Shown here: piece after piece, positions 37,000 to 48,275 of the stretch
Numbering within the stretch: the stretch's first letter is position 1
Layout: the number at the start of each line of letters is the position of its first letter
NCBI GenBank assembly: GCA_028023455.1
Contig: JAQFVV010000142.1
Coordinates: 1,926,124-1,990,123 of the forward strand
Direction: 5' to 3'
DNA: 64,000 nucleotides
From: Epiperipatus broadwayi
Taxonomy: Eukaryota > Onychophora > Udeonychophora > Euonychophora > Peripatidae
Notes under the pieces: model-generated
What the model was told of the DNA's origin: nothing
Database searches by the model: none
Seen by the model: only the letters and a program-made list of their open reading frames with translations
Made by a program: the position numbers and the translations under genes

Positions 37000-39247
37000 A
37001 AAGTTACCATCAAATTTTATAATAGTTCTTGATAAGAATTTTAGAGCATACAAGTATATAACAAATCTCTTTATTATTTTTTTAAAAACGTCTTGCTGTC
37101 AGAAATAATAGAACATTTTGCAAACCATCTGGTTATCAGAGTATAAATCATTATAGTGGCATTTCAATGATGAAAGAACTTAATATTTTTAAGCAAGTGA
37201 TTGGTATTAATTATATGCTTGTAAAATGCAAAAAGATATAGGGATGAGAAAATGTTTAAAAACAGCTATAGCATATTTCTTGGAAGATTATTACACAAGT
37301 GAGTTCAAAATTTAATTCAAATCAATTGATCAGGTAAATTTTGGTAAGAATTTCACATTATAGTAAGTTAAACAGAAGTTTTGCCATGATTGGAGAACAC
37401 ACATGGTTGGGAATTTGCTCATTGTTTTTGCAATTGGCAAGGATGACCATAGATGTCTATTAGGTTATTTTTTTAAATTGCTAAATCAGACACCAGTGAT
37501 ATCATATTGGTTCACCAGATCTGCATACTCCATACCATAAACAGTATCAAAGGAATTTCCTGCATAAGGAAGTAAAGCAATCAATGGTATAGGCCAAGAA
37601 AGAGTATTTAGGATTTGTCTAACTAAGGTTGCAATGTATATTTTAGCTTTGCTGTAGATGGCAATAGGTTGAAGACATATTAAATCAGACTCTCTTTATA
37701 GATAGGAAAACAAGCAGTTGTAATTGATAGCTGTAAAAATGATTCCTGAAGCATGAATTTATTATTTACATGAGACTTCTAACAGTGGTTTTGAAAAGTC
37801 ACATTCATGGATATAGAAAGCAATTATACACCAAGAATAGAATTAACAGTGCTATAGGATAAAAAATATTTGGTCAGAAAGCTTTCATTTTTGCATTAAA
37901 CTTGCTAACAAAGAGATAGTTCAAAATTATGACTCATTGTGTCTTAAATATATTTCTTTGAATTCCAGAAAAAATGAATAACTTCTTATATAAAATGGTT
38001 GGAGGTTTATAATCTGTAAATAACTGCCACATGAATAATTTACAAACTTGCAGCATAGAATTTATTTAGAATATGCAGAATAAAAGGAATTTTCTTTGGC
38101 TTTTGACCTTTTGTCCATTGTTCAATTTCTTTAATCATGGGTTCTATATGTGTATCACAAATAATAGTAATTCAAGTAGTGATGGGACATTCATGTAATG
38201 GTCAATGCAAACATATCTATTGATAATATAATATTTTTGTGGCAGTAATTAAATATAAGACAGAAGTTTTAGTACACTGAAAAATTATGTTAACTTTACT
38301 AGATCAAAAACATATTTAAAGTCAATTTGGCATAGATTTATTTGTTTTCTTTTGAAAACAAGATTGAATTTTGTACTAAAAGCTAGAGATGTGTGTTGGG
38401 CTTTGACTGCATAATGAAAAAAAGAACACTTATGAAAGGTAAAATCACTTATTTTTTTCAGAGTATATCTTTCAACATTTTAAATATTTTTTTAAAAACA
38501 ATATTACATTGGTGTAAAGTTTCGGTATATAATATGCATGTGAACAAAGTTGATTGTATAGCTTACATATAAAACAGGGGTGACGATACAATTTGGATAC
38601 TTGTAAATGATAAGTAGAATAAATCAATTGCTAATGAGATATGTAAATATCAGTAGATATTTTCTTTAAGTATTTGCAGTTTTGAAATATAAAAGTTGGG
38701 TGTCATGCTTAATAGAGAGCTGCCAATAATTAACTAGTCTTAAGAGTAGATTTTATATTATTAAGAAGTTCAGTGTTTATATTAGTTTCTGATAGGAGTG
38801 AGTTATTACTTAACAGTTCCAAAGAAGTAAGGAGGAAATGACTTTCCTTAAATCACAATAATTATTATCAACCTTGAAAGATTCAAGAATATGTCAGAAT
38901 ATTTTGGTTATAAAAAGTAGTAATAAGTGGATTGCTACATTTTATTATATAGATAAATATTTTTGCATGGTTTAATTGAGTAATAGCTTGAAAGGCTAAA
39001 TTGGTGAGTTATTTGAATGACAAACTGTTAAATGAGTAGAACAAAAACTGTTTAAATTTTATTTTTTAGTAGTAGTCATATATCCACCAAAGGAGAGGTT
39101 CTGTAGCTGATAAAAATAATTATCAGCTATTTATGATAGAGACAACTCATTGAGAAATTGATTCTTTAGTGTAATATTTATAAACTGGTACTTTATATTA
39201 ATATGAACATAATAGAATTGTGCCTGCATGATTAGAAAATGTAATGC
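37000..39247 (-). pseudogene. Decayed LINE, probable RT part, minus strand (left of insertion)
   Basis: The minus strand gives discontinuous hydrophobic coding-like stretches. The clearest is about 37660-37490, open for over 50 codons: IATLVRQILNTLSWPIPLIA followed by LLPYAGNSFDTVY and GMEYADLVN. EYADLV could be a degraded YADD catalytic box. The level of decay is high. I link it to the endonuclease piece at 40.2-40.75 kb because both are on the minus strand in the right order and are separated only by the 39.26-40.18 kb insertion, which has a target duplication. Family assignment is weak. Confidence 0.4.
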
Positions 39248-39258
39248 TAGACAGTTAA
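39248..39258 (+). repeat. Target-site duplication, left copy
   Basis: TAGACAGTTAA here is repeated exactly at 40182-40192 on the other side of the palindromic insertion. Confidence 0.8.
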
Positions 39259-39388
39259 GAAGTATATATTCTTATTTTTTCTCCTTTATTTTCTTTGCAT
39301 TTCTTCATATATTCATATATATTGTTATAATAACTTCTTTCATATCTTTAATGCAAAAAAAATAATTAATAAAACTTCTTTATTTTCC

Positions 39389-39423
39389 TGATAGTTTCGA
39401 CTGTCCAGCAGTCTTCATTAGAG
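39389..39423 (-). ncRNA. Hammerhead ribozyme-like motif, mutated core
   Basis: Read on the minus strand: CTAATGA, A, stem GACTG, loop CTGGA, stem CAGTC, GAAAC, TATC. It is the inverted partner of the motif at 40086-40118. The invariant CTGATGA has become CTAATGA (a change of G5, which is required for catalysis), so this copy should be inactive. Helix II is intact. Confidence 0.45.
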
Positions 39424-40083
39424 TATTTGTCTGAGGGTTTGTAATGATGGTATATTATAAGATGTGATATGTTGGACTATTTCCATCATTTATGAGTGAA
39501 TGTTGAATGTATATAAAATTTTAAACTTTATTTAAACTTTCCAAATACAAAAACTTGTTGATTACACAATATTTCAAGTAGTACTATTTTCCACTCTTCT
39601 TCGGGTGTTTCTGGCCTATATGCATAGTGACAATATTCACTTAGAAGTTGAACTTGCACCTTTAGATTCTTGAATATCAAATTTAAGGCAAATGCTCTAC
39701 CAACTGAACCTCTGACAGAATAGCTCAATTGGTAGAGTGCTTGCCTTACATTTGATATTCAAGAATCTAAAATGCAAGTTCAACTTCTAAGTGAATATTG
39801 TCACTATGCATATAGGTCAGCAACAACTGAAGAAGAGGAGAATAATACTACTCAAAACATGGTGTAATACTACTTAAAATATTGTGTAATTACTAACCTG
39901 TATTGTCTATTTGTGTGTGTTACTACTAACAAGTTGTTTGTATTTGGAAAGTTTAAATAAAGTTTAAAATTTTCTATACAATCAACATTCACTCATAAAT
40001 GATGGAAATAGTCCAATGTATCAAGTCTTCATCCTGAATGCTTTTTAAAATAACTATTAAAAAGCAGAGGAAGGTTCAGAAAG

Positions 40084-40122
40084 CTCTGATGAAGACTGCT
40101 AGACAGTCGAAACTGTCAGGAA
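40084..40122 (+). ncRNA. Hammerhead ribozyme-like motif, conserved core
   Basis: CTGATGA (40086-40092), one extra A, helix II GACTG/CAGTC with loop CTAGA (40094-40108), GAAA (40109-40112), then CTGTC with a predicted cleavage position after the C at 40117 (GTC). All core bases of a type I hammerhead can be placed. Helix III would be only two base pairs, as known for hammerheads of Penelope-like elements, which are thought to act as dimers. Weak points are the extra A between the core and helix II and a poor helix I. AATAAA follows seven bases later. Activity is not established. Confidence 0.5.
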
Positions 40123-40181
40123 AATAAAGAAGTTTTATTAAAAAAATTTTTTTGCATGAAAGTGTATATGAAAGAAGTTAT

Positions 40182-40192
40182 TAGACAGTTAA
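40182..40192 (+). repeat. Target-site duplication, right copy
   Basis: Exact repeat of TAGACAGTTAA from 39248-39258. Confidence 0.8.
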
Positions 40193-40900
40193 ATTGAAGT
40201 TTTGATGTTGGTAATAAATACAAAAAAGAGATGAGTGAAGAGTATATCCTTCATCTCCAACAAATGAAACAGCATCTGGAAGATAAAGGGATGATTATAT
40301 TTAGCAATGTTAGTTGACTAAGTTTTAGTTTCAAAGCAGATGGTATCTCATTATAAATGTAGTTAAAGTCACCACACATGTTTTATCAAGATTATGCAAG
40401 ATTTTTGCTTTGGAAATGAAAGACTACTATTTAATTTTGTAATGGAAGTTGCATAATAATAACCCCCATACCTTGTATTGCTCTGATGTTATGTTTACAT
40501 ACAACATATATTTACTGTTTAGAGCACTAACAGTGGTCCACTTGGTTGATAATTTTTTTGTGTTTCTGTAATGTCAATGAAATCACCATATTGATTATCT
40601 ATAAATCAATTTAGCTGTAAAGTGTTACTATATGAGTTTAGTGTATGTCCATTGATGCATTGATGATGGTAATTTTAATGTCACACATATTATGCTTTTC
40701 AGATGTTTAGTATCAAAGTCAAATACCTTGGTTCTCTTACTATTTTCATAGTAGCTTTTTATTCCAAAAAATTTTAAAAGTTTTTAATATAAGTCATGAC
40801 ATGATTGAAGGATAGAAGTAAATTCAATGTATTACTTTTGTTTCAGACACAATTAATTAGGATTGAATATCCATAAGTGAATTTTAAAACTTTTCAAAAT
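40193..40900 (-). pseudogene. Decayed LINE endonuclease, minus strand (right of insertion)
   Basis: The minus strand at about 40385-40290 encodes MCGDFNYIYNEIPSALKLKL, where CGDFN with following N matches the GDFN(C)V-N block of L1/Tx1-type endonucleases. Upstream pieces (about 40690-40400) such as DIKITIINASMDIH, THIVTLYS and GMGVIIMQL are in the position expected for earlier endonuclease strands. Many stops. It is probably the 5' half of the LINE continued at 37.0-39.25 kb. Confidence 0.45.
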
Positions 40901-42284
40901 CAAATATCTTCAGGTGATGTATCTTTTAAATTATTATATATGTTTGAGTACAGTATTTTGTATTTTATTAAATCCTGCGCAGTTATTATCTGTATAGTGT
41001 AAATGCTAATGTGATAACTTATATATTATAGTTATTTTTAGATTACATTAGTACATGAAGTAGGCTTTTGTACATTATCTCATAAACAACCAAGCTTATT
41101 TATCTTGATGCAACTATTCTAATTTCTAGAGCTGCATGTAGAGCATTTGAAATATAAAGGTGCTGAGATTTAAGGAGACATTGATTGGAATAGCCGAATA
41201 AAGTACAATAAGAAAGTTTATTTCACAAATGATTCTGCTTCATTTCTTAACTGATCTTTCAAGAGTTCATCTAATTTCAAATTGTATAATTGGAGAACAA
41301 TTGATATATTTAGTAATGAAGCTATATTTGTTATATATTTTTGTATAATTTCTTAAGCAAAATCAGGCATATCATTCATGATGCAGCCTTATAGAACTGG
41401 ATTCACATTCTTACAAACAATGTACCTTTTTTTAGAATTCTGATATTTAATGATATTCTCTGTCTCCTCTCATTGTTATTTAGTAATATATTCTAATCTT
41501 ATAAATGATTTTTCAAATAATGTCACTGTGGATTTAATTGCTTTGATCATGTTGTTCATCTAAATAGTCAATAAAAATAAATGAGATAATATCATCTGTT
41601 TATCATATAGATCTTAATTCTCTCTAACGCCAACGATTGACTTGATGGGGGAGAGATTAATAGCACATATCTTAAACCGGTAATCAATTAACTTACCAAA
41701 AGAAGTGTGTTTAGATTTATTGTTTTATTATTTGGTCTGATGATACTAAGCATATAAATTTGTATTATTATTATTAAATATTAGAACTTATACCTGTCTT
41801 TTTATGTGCTCACTTTCTATTTTTGAATTCATTTTTTAAAAATTATTTTGGATTAGTTATGTCTAATAGAGCATTGTTATTAAAACATGATAAAGATTTA
41901 AATTTACGCATGATTTCATCATTTTTATTTTCTCCGAATTTCTTCCATTTGTTCACCCTTATCATCCAAGGATATTTGTTTGGAGCCTGCTTATAATGTC
42001 GGTTATTTTTCTTTTGTAAACGTTTTTTTTTTTTTTTAAGAAAGAGATAGTAAAAGATAACAAACTGCAAAAGTTATTGATGCATATATACTTCTTTATA
42101 CCGATTACGACATTTTTCTCAGCTTAAAATTTTGGAATTTTTTGTAAAATAAGATTTTTATTCAATTAATGGATTTCTCATTCTAAGTACAGTATTAGAT
42201 TTATCTAAGACTACTGTTGACAAACTTTTTTAATAACTGACATAATTATAGTAATAATAAGAGCTATTAGTTTTTTTTCATATG
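40901..42284. other. AT-rich stretch, possibly LINE 5' remnant
   Basis: No clear coding motif. A 75-codon minus-strand frame at 41843-42070 contains a poly-Lys run from a T homopolymer and is not credible. Confidence 0.4.
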
Positions 42285-42370
42285 TCAAATGCATTGACCG
42301 GGAAGCAAACCCGGGTCAGCTGCTGGGAAGGCAGCTATGCTAACCACTAGGCCATCAATGCTTGACAATA
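42285..42370 (-). mobile_element. tRNA-related SINE unit
   Basis: On the minus strand: TGATGGCCTAGTGGTTAGCA (A-box-like), AGCTGCCTTCCCAGCAGC, ACCCGGGTTTGCTTCCCGG (B-box-like, with a good T-stem), CAATGCATTTGACATATG and an A-rich tail. It is the best-preserved member of the family seen at 20.56-20.74 kb. Confidence 0.75.
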
Positions 42371-42841
42371 ATAGCTATAAAAGCTGTTAATTTTTATTTC
42401 ATATTTAAGCTACACAGATGCAAAAATATATCTTATTTATCATTACGACCAATTCAGTTTATTTTGGTAGCCATATTAGTGGATTTTTTTTTTTTGTTTC
42501 TATTAAAGTTATTCATCCAAAATAAATAAATAGACTATTCAAAAGTCATTTTCAGTTCTTTTAGTCAGTCATTCAAAAGTCAAACAAATATATATACACA
42601 CATTCAAAAAAAAACACTGCAAAGATTATTGCTTAGTATCATTCTTAATTACCTTAACTTATTTACTATATATATGTAATAATATTATAATTCGATGTCT
42701 GTATTTCTTCAAATCAATATAATCTTATAATTAAATATTTATAAATACAGCAGTGGATAAAATGTTTAAAATTATACTTTACATATATATAATTACTGTA
42801 TTTATAAATATTCAATTATAAGATTATATATATATTTTTTT

Positions 42842-42910
42842 AATGGTCACTGCAAGAGCCTTCAACGTATCTGCCGTACGAGGATGCCATCTAGGCATTT
42901 GAACCTAGAA
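42842..42910 (+). repeat. Dispersed repeat, copy 1
   Basis: TAATGGTCACTGCAAGAG then CTTCAACGTATCTGCC, followed by ATCTAGGCATTTGAACCTAG. The first 36 bases recur at 45271-45307 with three differences, where the following sequence is different. Confidence 0.7.
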
Positions 42911-45270
42911 AAATTTATATAGTAGGCAGATACTAAGTTAAGATTCAAAAAAAAATTTTTATATATATATTATTCTAACCATTTGCCCAATGTCACTAGC
43001 TCATAGAGTAGCAGAGATTTAAACATTTTTATAAGTTTTAATAGATTTAGATTCTCAAAATATATTAATATTTAAAACAATAAAATAAAAGGAGCCACTG
43101 CCAGTAATTAACACACAAATAGATTTTATTAATGCACATTTAAAATTTGAGGAATAAATTTATTTTTAGATTTTAACATTTTTTTTTTTTTAAATTTAAA
43201 TTACTATTTTAAATAGACTGCACAGATGGATATTTAAATTATATTTTACTTTAGCATGTCGAGTATAGATAGGCTACATAGATTTTTCATTTAAAAATTT
43301 ATCAAAACATTCATTCAATCTCAGACTAAAAGTTTGTAGCCAACCCAATGCCTGCTTTCAGATATATAGACACAATCAATGCAATATGAAGATGCTAACA
43401 TAAAACCACGCCAACAGAAATGTGCATCTGACAGCATGATATTATTTGAAGGAATGATCCATATCTAGAACAGGAATGTGCATCTGTCTAAGGGATCATG
43501 TATATAATTTTTTAAAAAAGTGCTACACATGGGGGAGAGTGGTCTTCTACCGACTTATAACCCTCCAGAGCTAGAAGGGGTCAATGGCGCAGGAAATATG
43601 TTTGCGACCATTGCAACGATATGACTGCCTCTTTGGGGTCATGCATTCAGTTGGGCACATTGCCCTGTATGCTAAACATGCTTCACATTACATTAATATA
43701 AACACCCATATATCGGGCTCCATAAACATTGCCCTAACCATGAAACAAATAGCCTGAAACTAAAATCCCTTAAACTAAACATAAACAAATTTAAACATAG
43801 TTATTAATCTTTATCCATGCAGCTATCTACACCCAACTTAAATCAAAATACATTTTAATTAAAACATAACACACACACACACCAAAAAAAAATGAAATGG
43901 AAATGATTGCTTAAACATCTACATAAAAAATATCAATAATTGAATTTGCATTCTTTAAGTCAGATAAGAGTTCTTATTTTCAGCTATTAATTACTTGCAA
44001 TTTTAGGAAAATTCTTATTAGATAGACTCAATAGTTCATACTTTACAGATTTAGCAGATTTAGAAGTCCATCTTTGTGATCACTTTCATAGATTTTGTTC
44101 TTCTTTGAAATGAAATCGCTACTTGCCATCCATTTGGTCAGGAACTGTCATCCAGAGGCCTCAGCTGGTTGTCCAGAAAATTAAATTTATTACAGACTTC
44201 CACATCGTGAAAATCTTAATATCACTAGTTATAATGATATAGTCATAGTCAGCTCTCCGATAACAATTATAACAATCATTTTGCTTTTATATTTTTATTA
44301 GTCTCTTATCATTAGATCTTGGGATTCAATGAGCCAGACATCACTAATCCTCTTGTGTTTCAGTTATGGTCCATGCTGTCATTTTCATGCTTGCATTGGT
44401 CATTTAATTTCTTTGTCTGACCATTTAATTTATTTTAAATGCCTCAAGGGCCAGCTTGCTTTCGAACAATCATTTAATTAATAAGACAATCATTTCCATT
44501 TTCTAAGATTATAGAAATCAACATTATTTCTATTTTTAAAATATCAATCTTTATATTTTTACTTTTTTTACAAAAAAAAAAAATACTTTCAAATACTTTT
44601 TCTTAAAATAGTTTAAGTTTTCCATCTGCACAACAATATATATATTAAACAACTTTTAATTTTCAGTTTTTAAGTTTTTTTCTTTTTAATAAATCAATTT
44701 TTATTTACGATCTTTTTATTTTCATTTTAAAATAATGTAACGGAATATTATATTTCATTACATATCAGTAAACTTCCTCAAAAAACAAAATATTAAAAAA
44801 AAAAAGAATTTACTTAGTGTTAGTAATGACATTACACAAATTGATTATACTAAATTTTTTTAAAAGGACAAAACTTTGGTTGTTAATGAAAAGACATAAC
44901 TTTGGTTAGTAATTACAAGCAAAAATGCTGACTATTTTTTTCCTTTTCACCCCAGCTGAGATTACACCTCCTCGCTCAATAGTTCCTTTTTCCCTACATT
45001 TCATTATTAACTTAGGCAAGTCAAAGAAGTTACATGATTTTAGACTTTTTTTTAAATTGTGATTTATATTAATTATTACATTTTATTCATCACATTTATT
45101 TCTACATATGCACAATTTTCTTACTGACAGTACTTTTTACACAAAATTCAAGTTTATAACTTTATATAATACAAAAAATATATTCTGATTTCAGAAAAAA
45201 ATATTACTGGCTTAATTTTCAAGGTACTCGTGGTTTATTAAACATCATGCCACAAGCTGGGCAGCCACTT
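42911..45270. other. Mixed stretch, no identified gene
   Basis: Mostly AT-rich. 43525-43690 is less AT-rich and one plus-strand frame reads RRKYVCDHCNDMTASLGSC, which looks coding-like but is short and unassigned. 44050-44480 also has moderate complexity without recognisable motifs. Confidence 0.4.
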
Positions 45271-45307
45271 TAATGGTCACTGCAAGAGACTTCAACATAT
45301 CTGCCCC
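45271..45307 (+). repeat. Dispersed repeat, copy 2
   Basis: Second copy of the TAATGGTCACTGCAAGAG / CTTCAACATATCTGCC block, ending about 30 bp before the left long inverted repeat. Confidence 0.7.
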
Positions 45308-45919
45308 ATGTTGGGCATCAAAAATTTCATTTCTCTACTGGTTAATGTTTACTCCATTAATATGAGCATGCACATAAACTGAACATGAGGGAAAATATGG
45401 TGACATGCCAGAGTAAGAAGAAATTCAAAACATTACTGTAACAATGTTTTGGACACAGAAGATACTTATGAAAAGATTGACTATTACATACCTTTGGAGG
45501 ATAACTCTAAATCAACCCCCCGTGCCACTCCCAGAAGGAAATTTAACTCTCCTGAAAGGATATGCAAGTTCAAATGATATTAGGGCATGTGTGCCAATAA
45601 ATAATTATTCATAAAAAAATAATAAGTATTCCAGAAATCTTAAGCGAATCACAATGATACTGTGGAAAAAAATCGACGAACTAGTATATAAAGGAAAGGA
45701 AAAGTGGGCTAGATCACCTTTGCCTCAGCCTGGGTGTAGTAAAATAGCAGGTGAGCTTTTATAATAAATGGTCATGTCATTTGAGGGTCAGATGTGTGGA
45801 CTTTGGTTTTCCGAGTGTTGGGTGTGTAGGTCAGTCTGCTTTCTGTGTTCTGGGGTTAGAGATGGTAGGAGTGCAGAAGAATGGTTGGAGGTCTTGGCAT
45901 GGTGTGGAAGTTCTGTGAC

Positions 45920-46050
45920 ATTGTGGCAGAGTAGGCAGAGATGAAAATTCCTCTGGGTTTTATTCCACTGTAAAAGACTGTAAGCCTCAGTAAGGAATGA
46001 GCATGAGGGCAGTGGATGGCAGAGATGGAAATTCCTCTCTGGGATGAGTT
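45920..46050 (+). repeat. Short direct repeats GGCAGAGATG(G/A)AAATTCCTCT
   Basis: GGCAGAGATGAAAATTCCTC (about 45935) and GGCAGAGATGGAAATTCCTC (about 46019) are about 85 bp apart inside the G/T-rich interior of the inverted-repeat-bounded segment. Confidence 0.6.
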
Positions 46051-47669
46051 CTACAAGATGTAGTTATGTGATTCTCACATTCTACTTTGCCTGGATGTTG
46101 CGGAGCTCTAGATATGATAGATCTTTATGCTGTGATTCTGTGTTTCTTGGTGTTTCTGGCCTGGGAAGATCGATGCAGACTTGGCTTGTGCACATAAATG
46201 CTTGGGAGATAGGGTTCCATACCTCTAGGTTCTGGATGTCATGCCTACTGTTCACCAAAGATATATGTTATAAAATTTTAAGTTTTTGTAAAATACAATT
46301 AATAATAAAGACATTAAAATGATAAACTCCATTTAAACGCTTCATGTCAGATGGGGGTATTGTGCCAGGCACGTTTGATGTGGCCAAGCACAAGATAAGG
46401 TCAGATAAATTAATGGTCGAAAATACATAAAAAGCCATTAAATGGGAGGTGGGTATACTATTTATATAATTAAAATTTGTTATAAATTAAGAGAGAGAAC
46501 TGTGGTGATAATATAAACTCACACACACATATGTTTAAAGCCGATGTTTAAAGGCATAGAAATATGTATTTGCAATTTTAAATTTTGTTTTTTATTTTTT
46601 TTAAAAAGAAAATGATAACTCCAAAATTTATTTATAATTTTAAATATTTTGTTTGTTGAAGAAACAGCATTTATTTAACATATTGTTATTCTGTATTTAT
46701 ATTTTTTTGAGTGTTTACAAAATGTAAAAAGGAAATTTTTAAATATTACTGTTAATTAAAAATATTTAAGAATAATTTCAAAATCGAGGTTTTAATGGTC
46801 ATTTTTCTCTTCAGTTGCATTTGAGCAAGTCATTGCCTTAAATTTAAGAAAAGCCTAAAGGCATTTTGATTTCCTGTCCATTCTAAAATAATTTCAACTG
46901 GACAAAAAGAACTTGATTAAACTTGCGATAATGCAGGGAGAGAAGAATGCCCAATCTAAGTAAAATATTTTTGTTAAAACTTCTATTGTAATAATGAAAT
47001 TACTAAAGAAAAAAAATGAAAAAGATGTTATCATTTATTAAAATTTTCATTAGTGATATATGTGATCTGAATGGAGATATAAAAAAAAACTAATTGGAAA
47101 TCAAATTCTTAGAACAATTAGTAAAAACAAAAAAAAGATTTAATTAATTGATTTTTCTTTCTTGGAGGGGATGCATGAATTGAGGGGGTATTGAGGAGAT
47201 ATAGATCTGTTCTGAAGTGGAGAGAGAGCAGTTCATTTTTGTTTTTCAAAGACAAATCTTATTAGGAGCCTCAGTCTAGGTTTATTGTTAAACTAATGCT
47301 ATTAATGGAACCACACAAAGTTTTGCAACCTTTTTAGCAAGCATGCTGACTCTGATTCAATCTAATCTGAGGGATTTACTCTACTTAAAAATGCATTCAG
47401 TCATTCTAAACAAACAGACACTAATTCATGCAGTCATTCAAATAACCATTCGAGCAGTTAACCAGTGAGTAGCCAACAGTTTAAACATCAGACTACTAAG
47501 TGGTGTTGAGTAGCATCAGTTATCTAGTCAACTATTCGAAAGCTAAATGAGCAGATGATTATTCCACCATATACTCAGTTGATGCTGATGGAAGTTTAAT
47601 TGCAACATGCCATTGAAGCCAGTAATAAATCTAGAATTAGGAAAACAAGAAAAGACTGTTTATAGTGTG

Positions 47670-47913
47670 TAATATCTGTTGCCCAGCCTAAAGATGCACA
47701 TCAAGCCCTTTCCTGTATGTAGAATGATTATGGAGTAGAAGGCCACTTCAGCACATCCATCCAGCTCCGCTCCTACTATCCCAACAGAATGTAAACCCCA
47801 AGATTCATGCACCAAGGTGATGATGATCAATTCTATGAACTTATAATGCAGTCAAGTCCAGCCCTTGCCACAGTAGATGAACATATAGCCCACTCAAAAC
47901 CCATACAAGAATG
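47670..47913 (+). pseudogene. Decayed coding-like segment of unknown family
   Basis: One plus-strand frame reads VAQPKDAHQALSCM, stop, NDYGVEGHFSTSIQLRSYYP, stop, TPRFMHQGDDDQFYELIMQ, then ALATVDEHIAHSKPIQE and a stop. The composition (His, Asp, Gln, few Ile/Asn/Lys) is unlike random AT-rich sequence here, which suggests a real protein origin with two nonsense changes. I do not recognise the family. It may be a captured host exon or part of an element's own protein. Confidence 0.35.
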
Positions 47914-48160
47914 AAGCTTATAGACTTTATCGGGTATATTATTTTTTTGTGTGTGTGCTTATTCTATTTAAATTTGATACACATTTCGTAAATATATCTT
48001 ATGCACATACATATACAAACACATCTTTCATGTAACTTGTTAAATTTTCCTTGTTTGCTTAATGCCCATGTGTGAGTTTATAATCCACAGATCACTATCT
48101 CACGTATTAGTTATTTATTCAATTTTTCTTATCAAGAAAGAAATTTTCCTTTATTTAATC

Positions 48161-48275
48161 TAATTATTGCTTTATTAAGTATTTCTTTATGATTATAGTT
48201 TTGTTTTATTATTAATATAATTATTGCTTTATTAAGTATTTCTTTATGATTATAGTTTTGTTTTATTAATATGAT
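48161..48275 (+). repeat. Tandem duplication, 57-bp unit
   Basis: AATTATTGCTTTATTAAGT and TATTTCTTTATGATTATAG, then TTTTGTTTTATT, occur twice in direct succession and are nearly identical, indicating a recent duplication. Confidence 0.9.

Larger units (their letters stand above)
39259..40181. mobile_element. PLE-tail palindrome, largest copy, with tRNA-like cores and hammerhead-like motifs at both ends
   Basis: About 920 bp. Symmetrical halves meet near 39715. From centre outwards each half has a tRNA-like module, the shared tail and an outer segment. The right A box is TAGCTCAATTGGTAGAG, about 39721-39737; the right B box is about AAGTTCAACTT, 39777-39787; the left A box on the minus strand is GGTTCAGTTGGTAGAG, 39695-39710. 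The outer segment has a hammerhead-like core, AATAAAGAAGTTTTATTA and GAAAGAAGTTATTA. No protein frame remains. The 11-bp direct repeat on both sides marks it as a single insertion event, into an older LINE. Compared with the 32.9-kb copy it lacks the endonuclease remnants but keeps a longer outer end. Confidence 0.85.

Noticed and set aside
39712-39800. Genuine tRNA gene
   Set aside because: A- and B-box-like sequences are present, but acceptor, anticodon and T stems do not form a normal cloverleaf, and the unit is repeated in inverted form inside a mobile element.
46044-46322. 92-codon plus-strand frame in the G/T-rich block
   Set aside because: Cys/Ser/Leu-rich product without motif; frame length fits the lower stop density of locally G/T-rich DNA.
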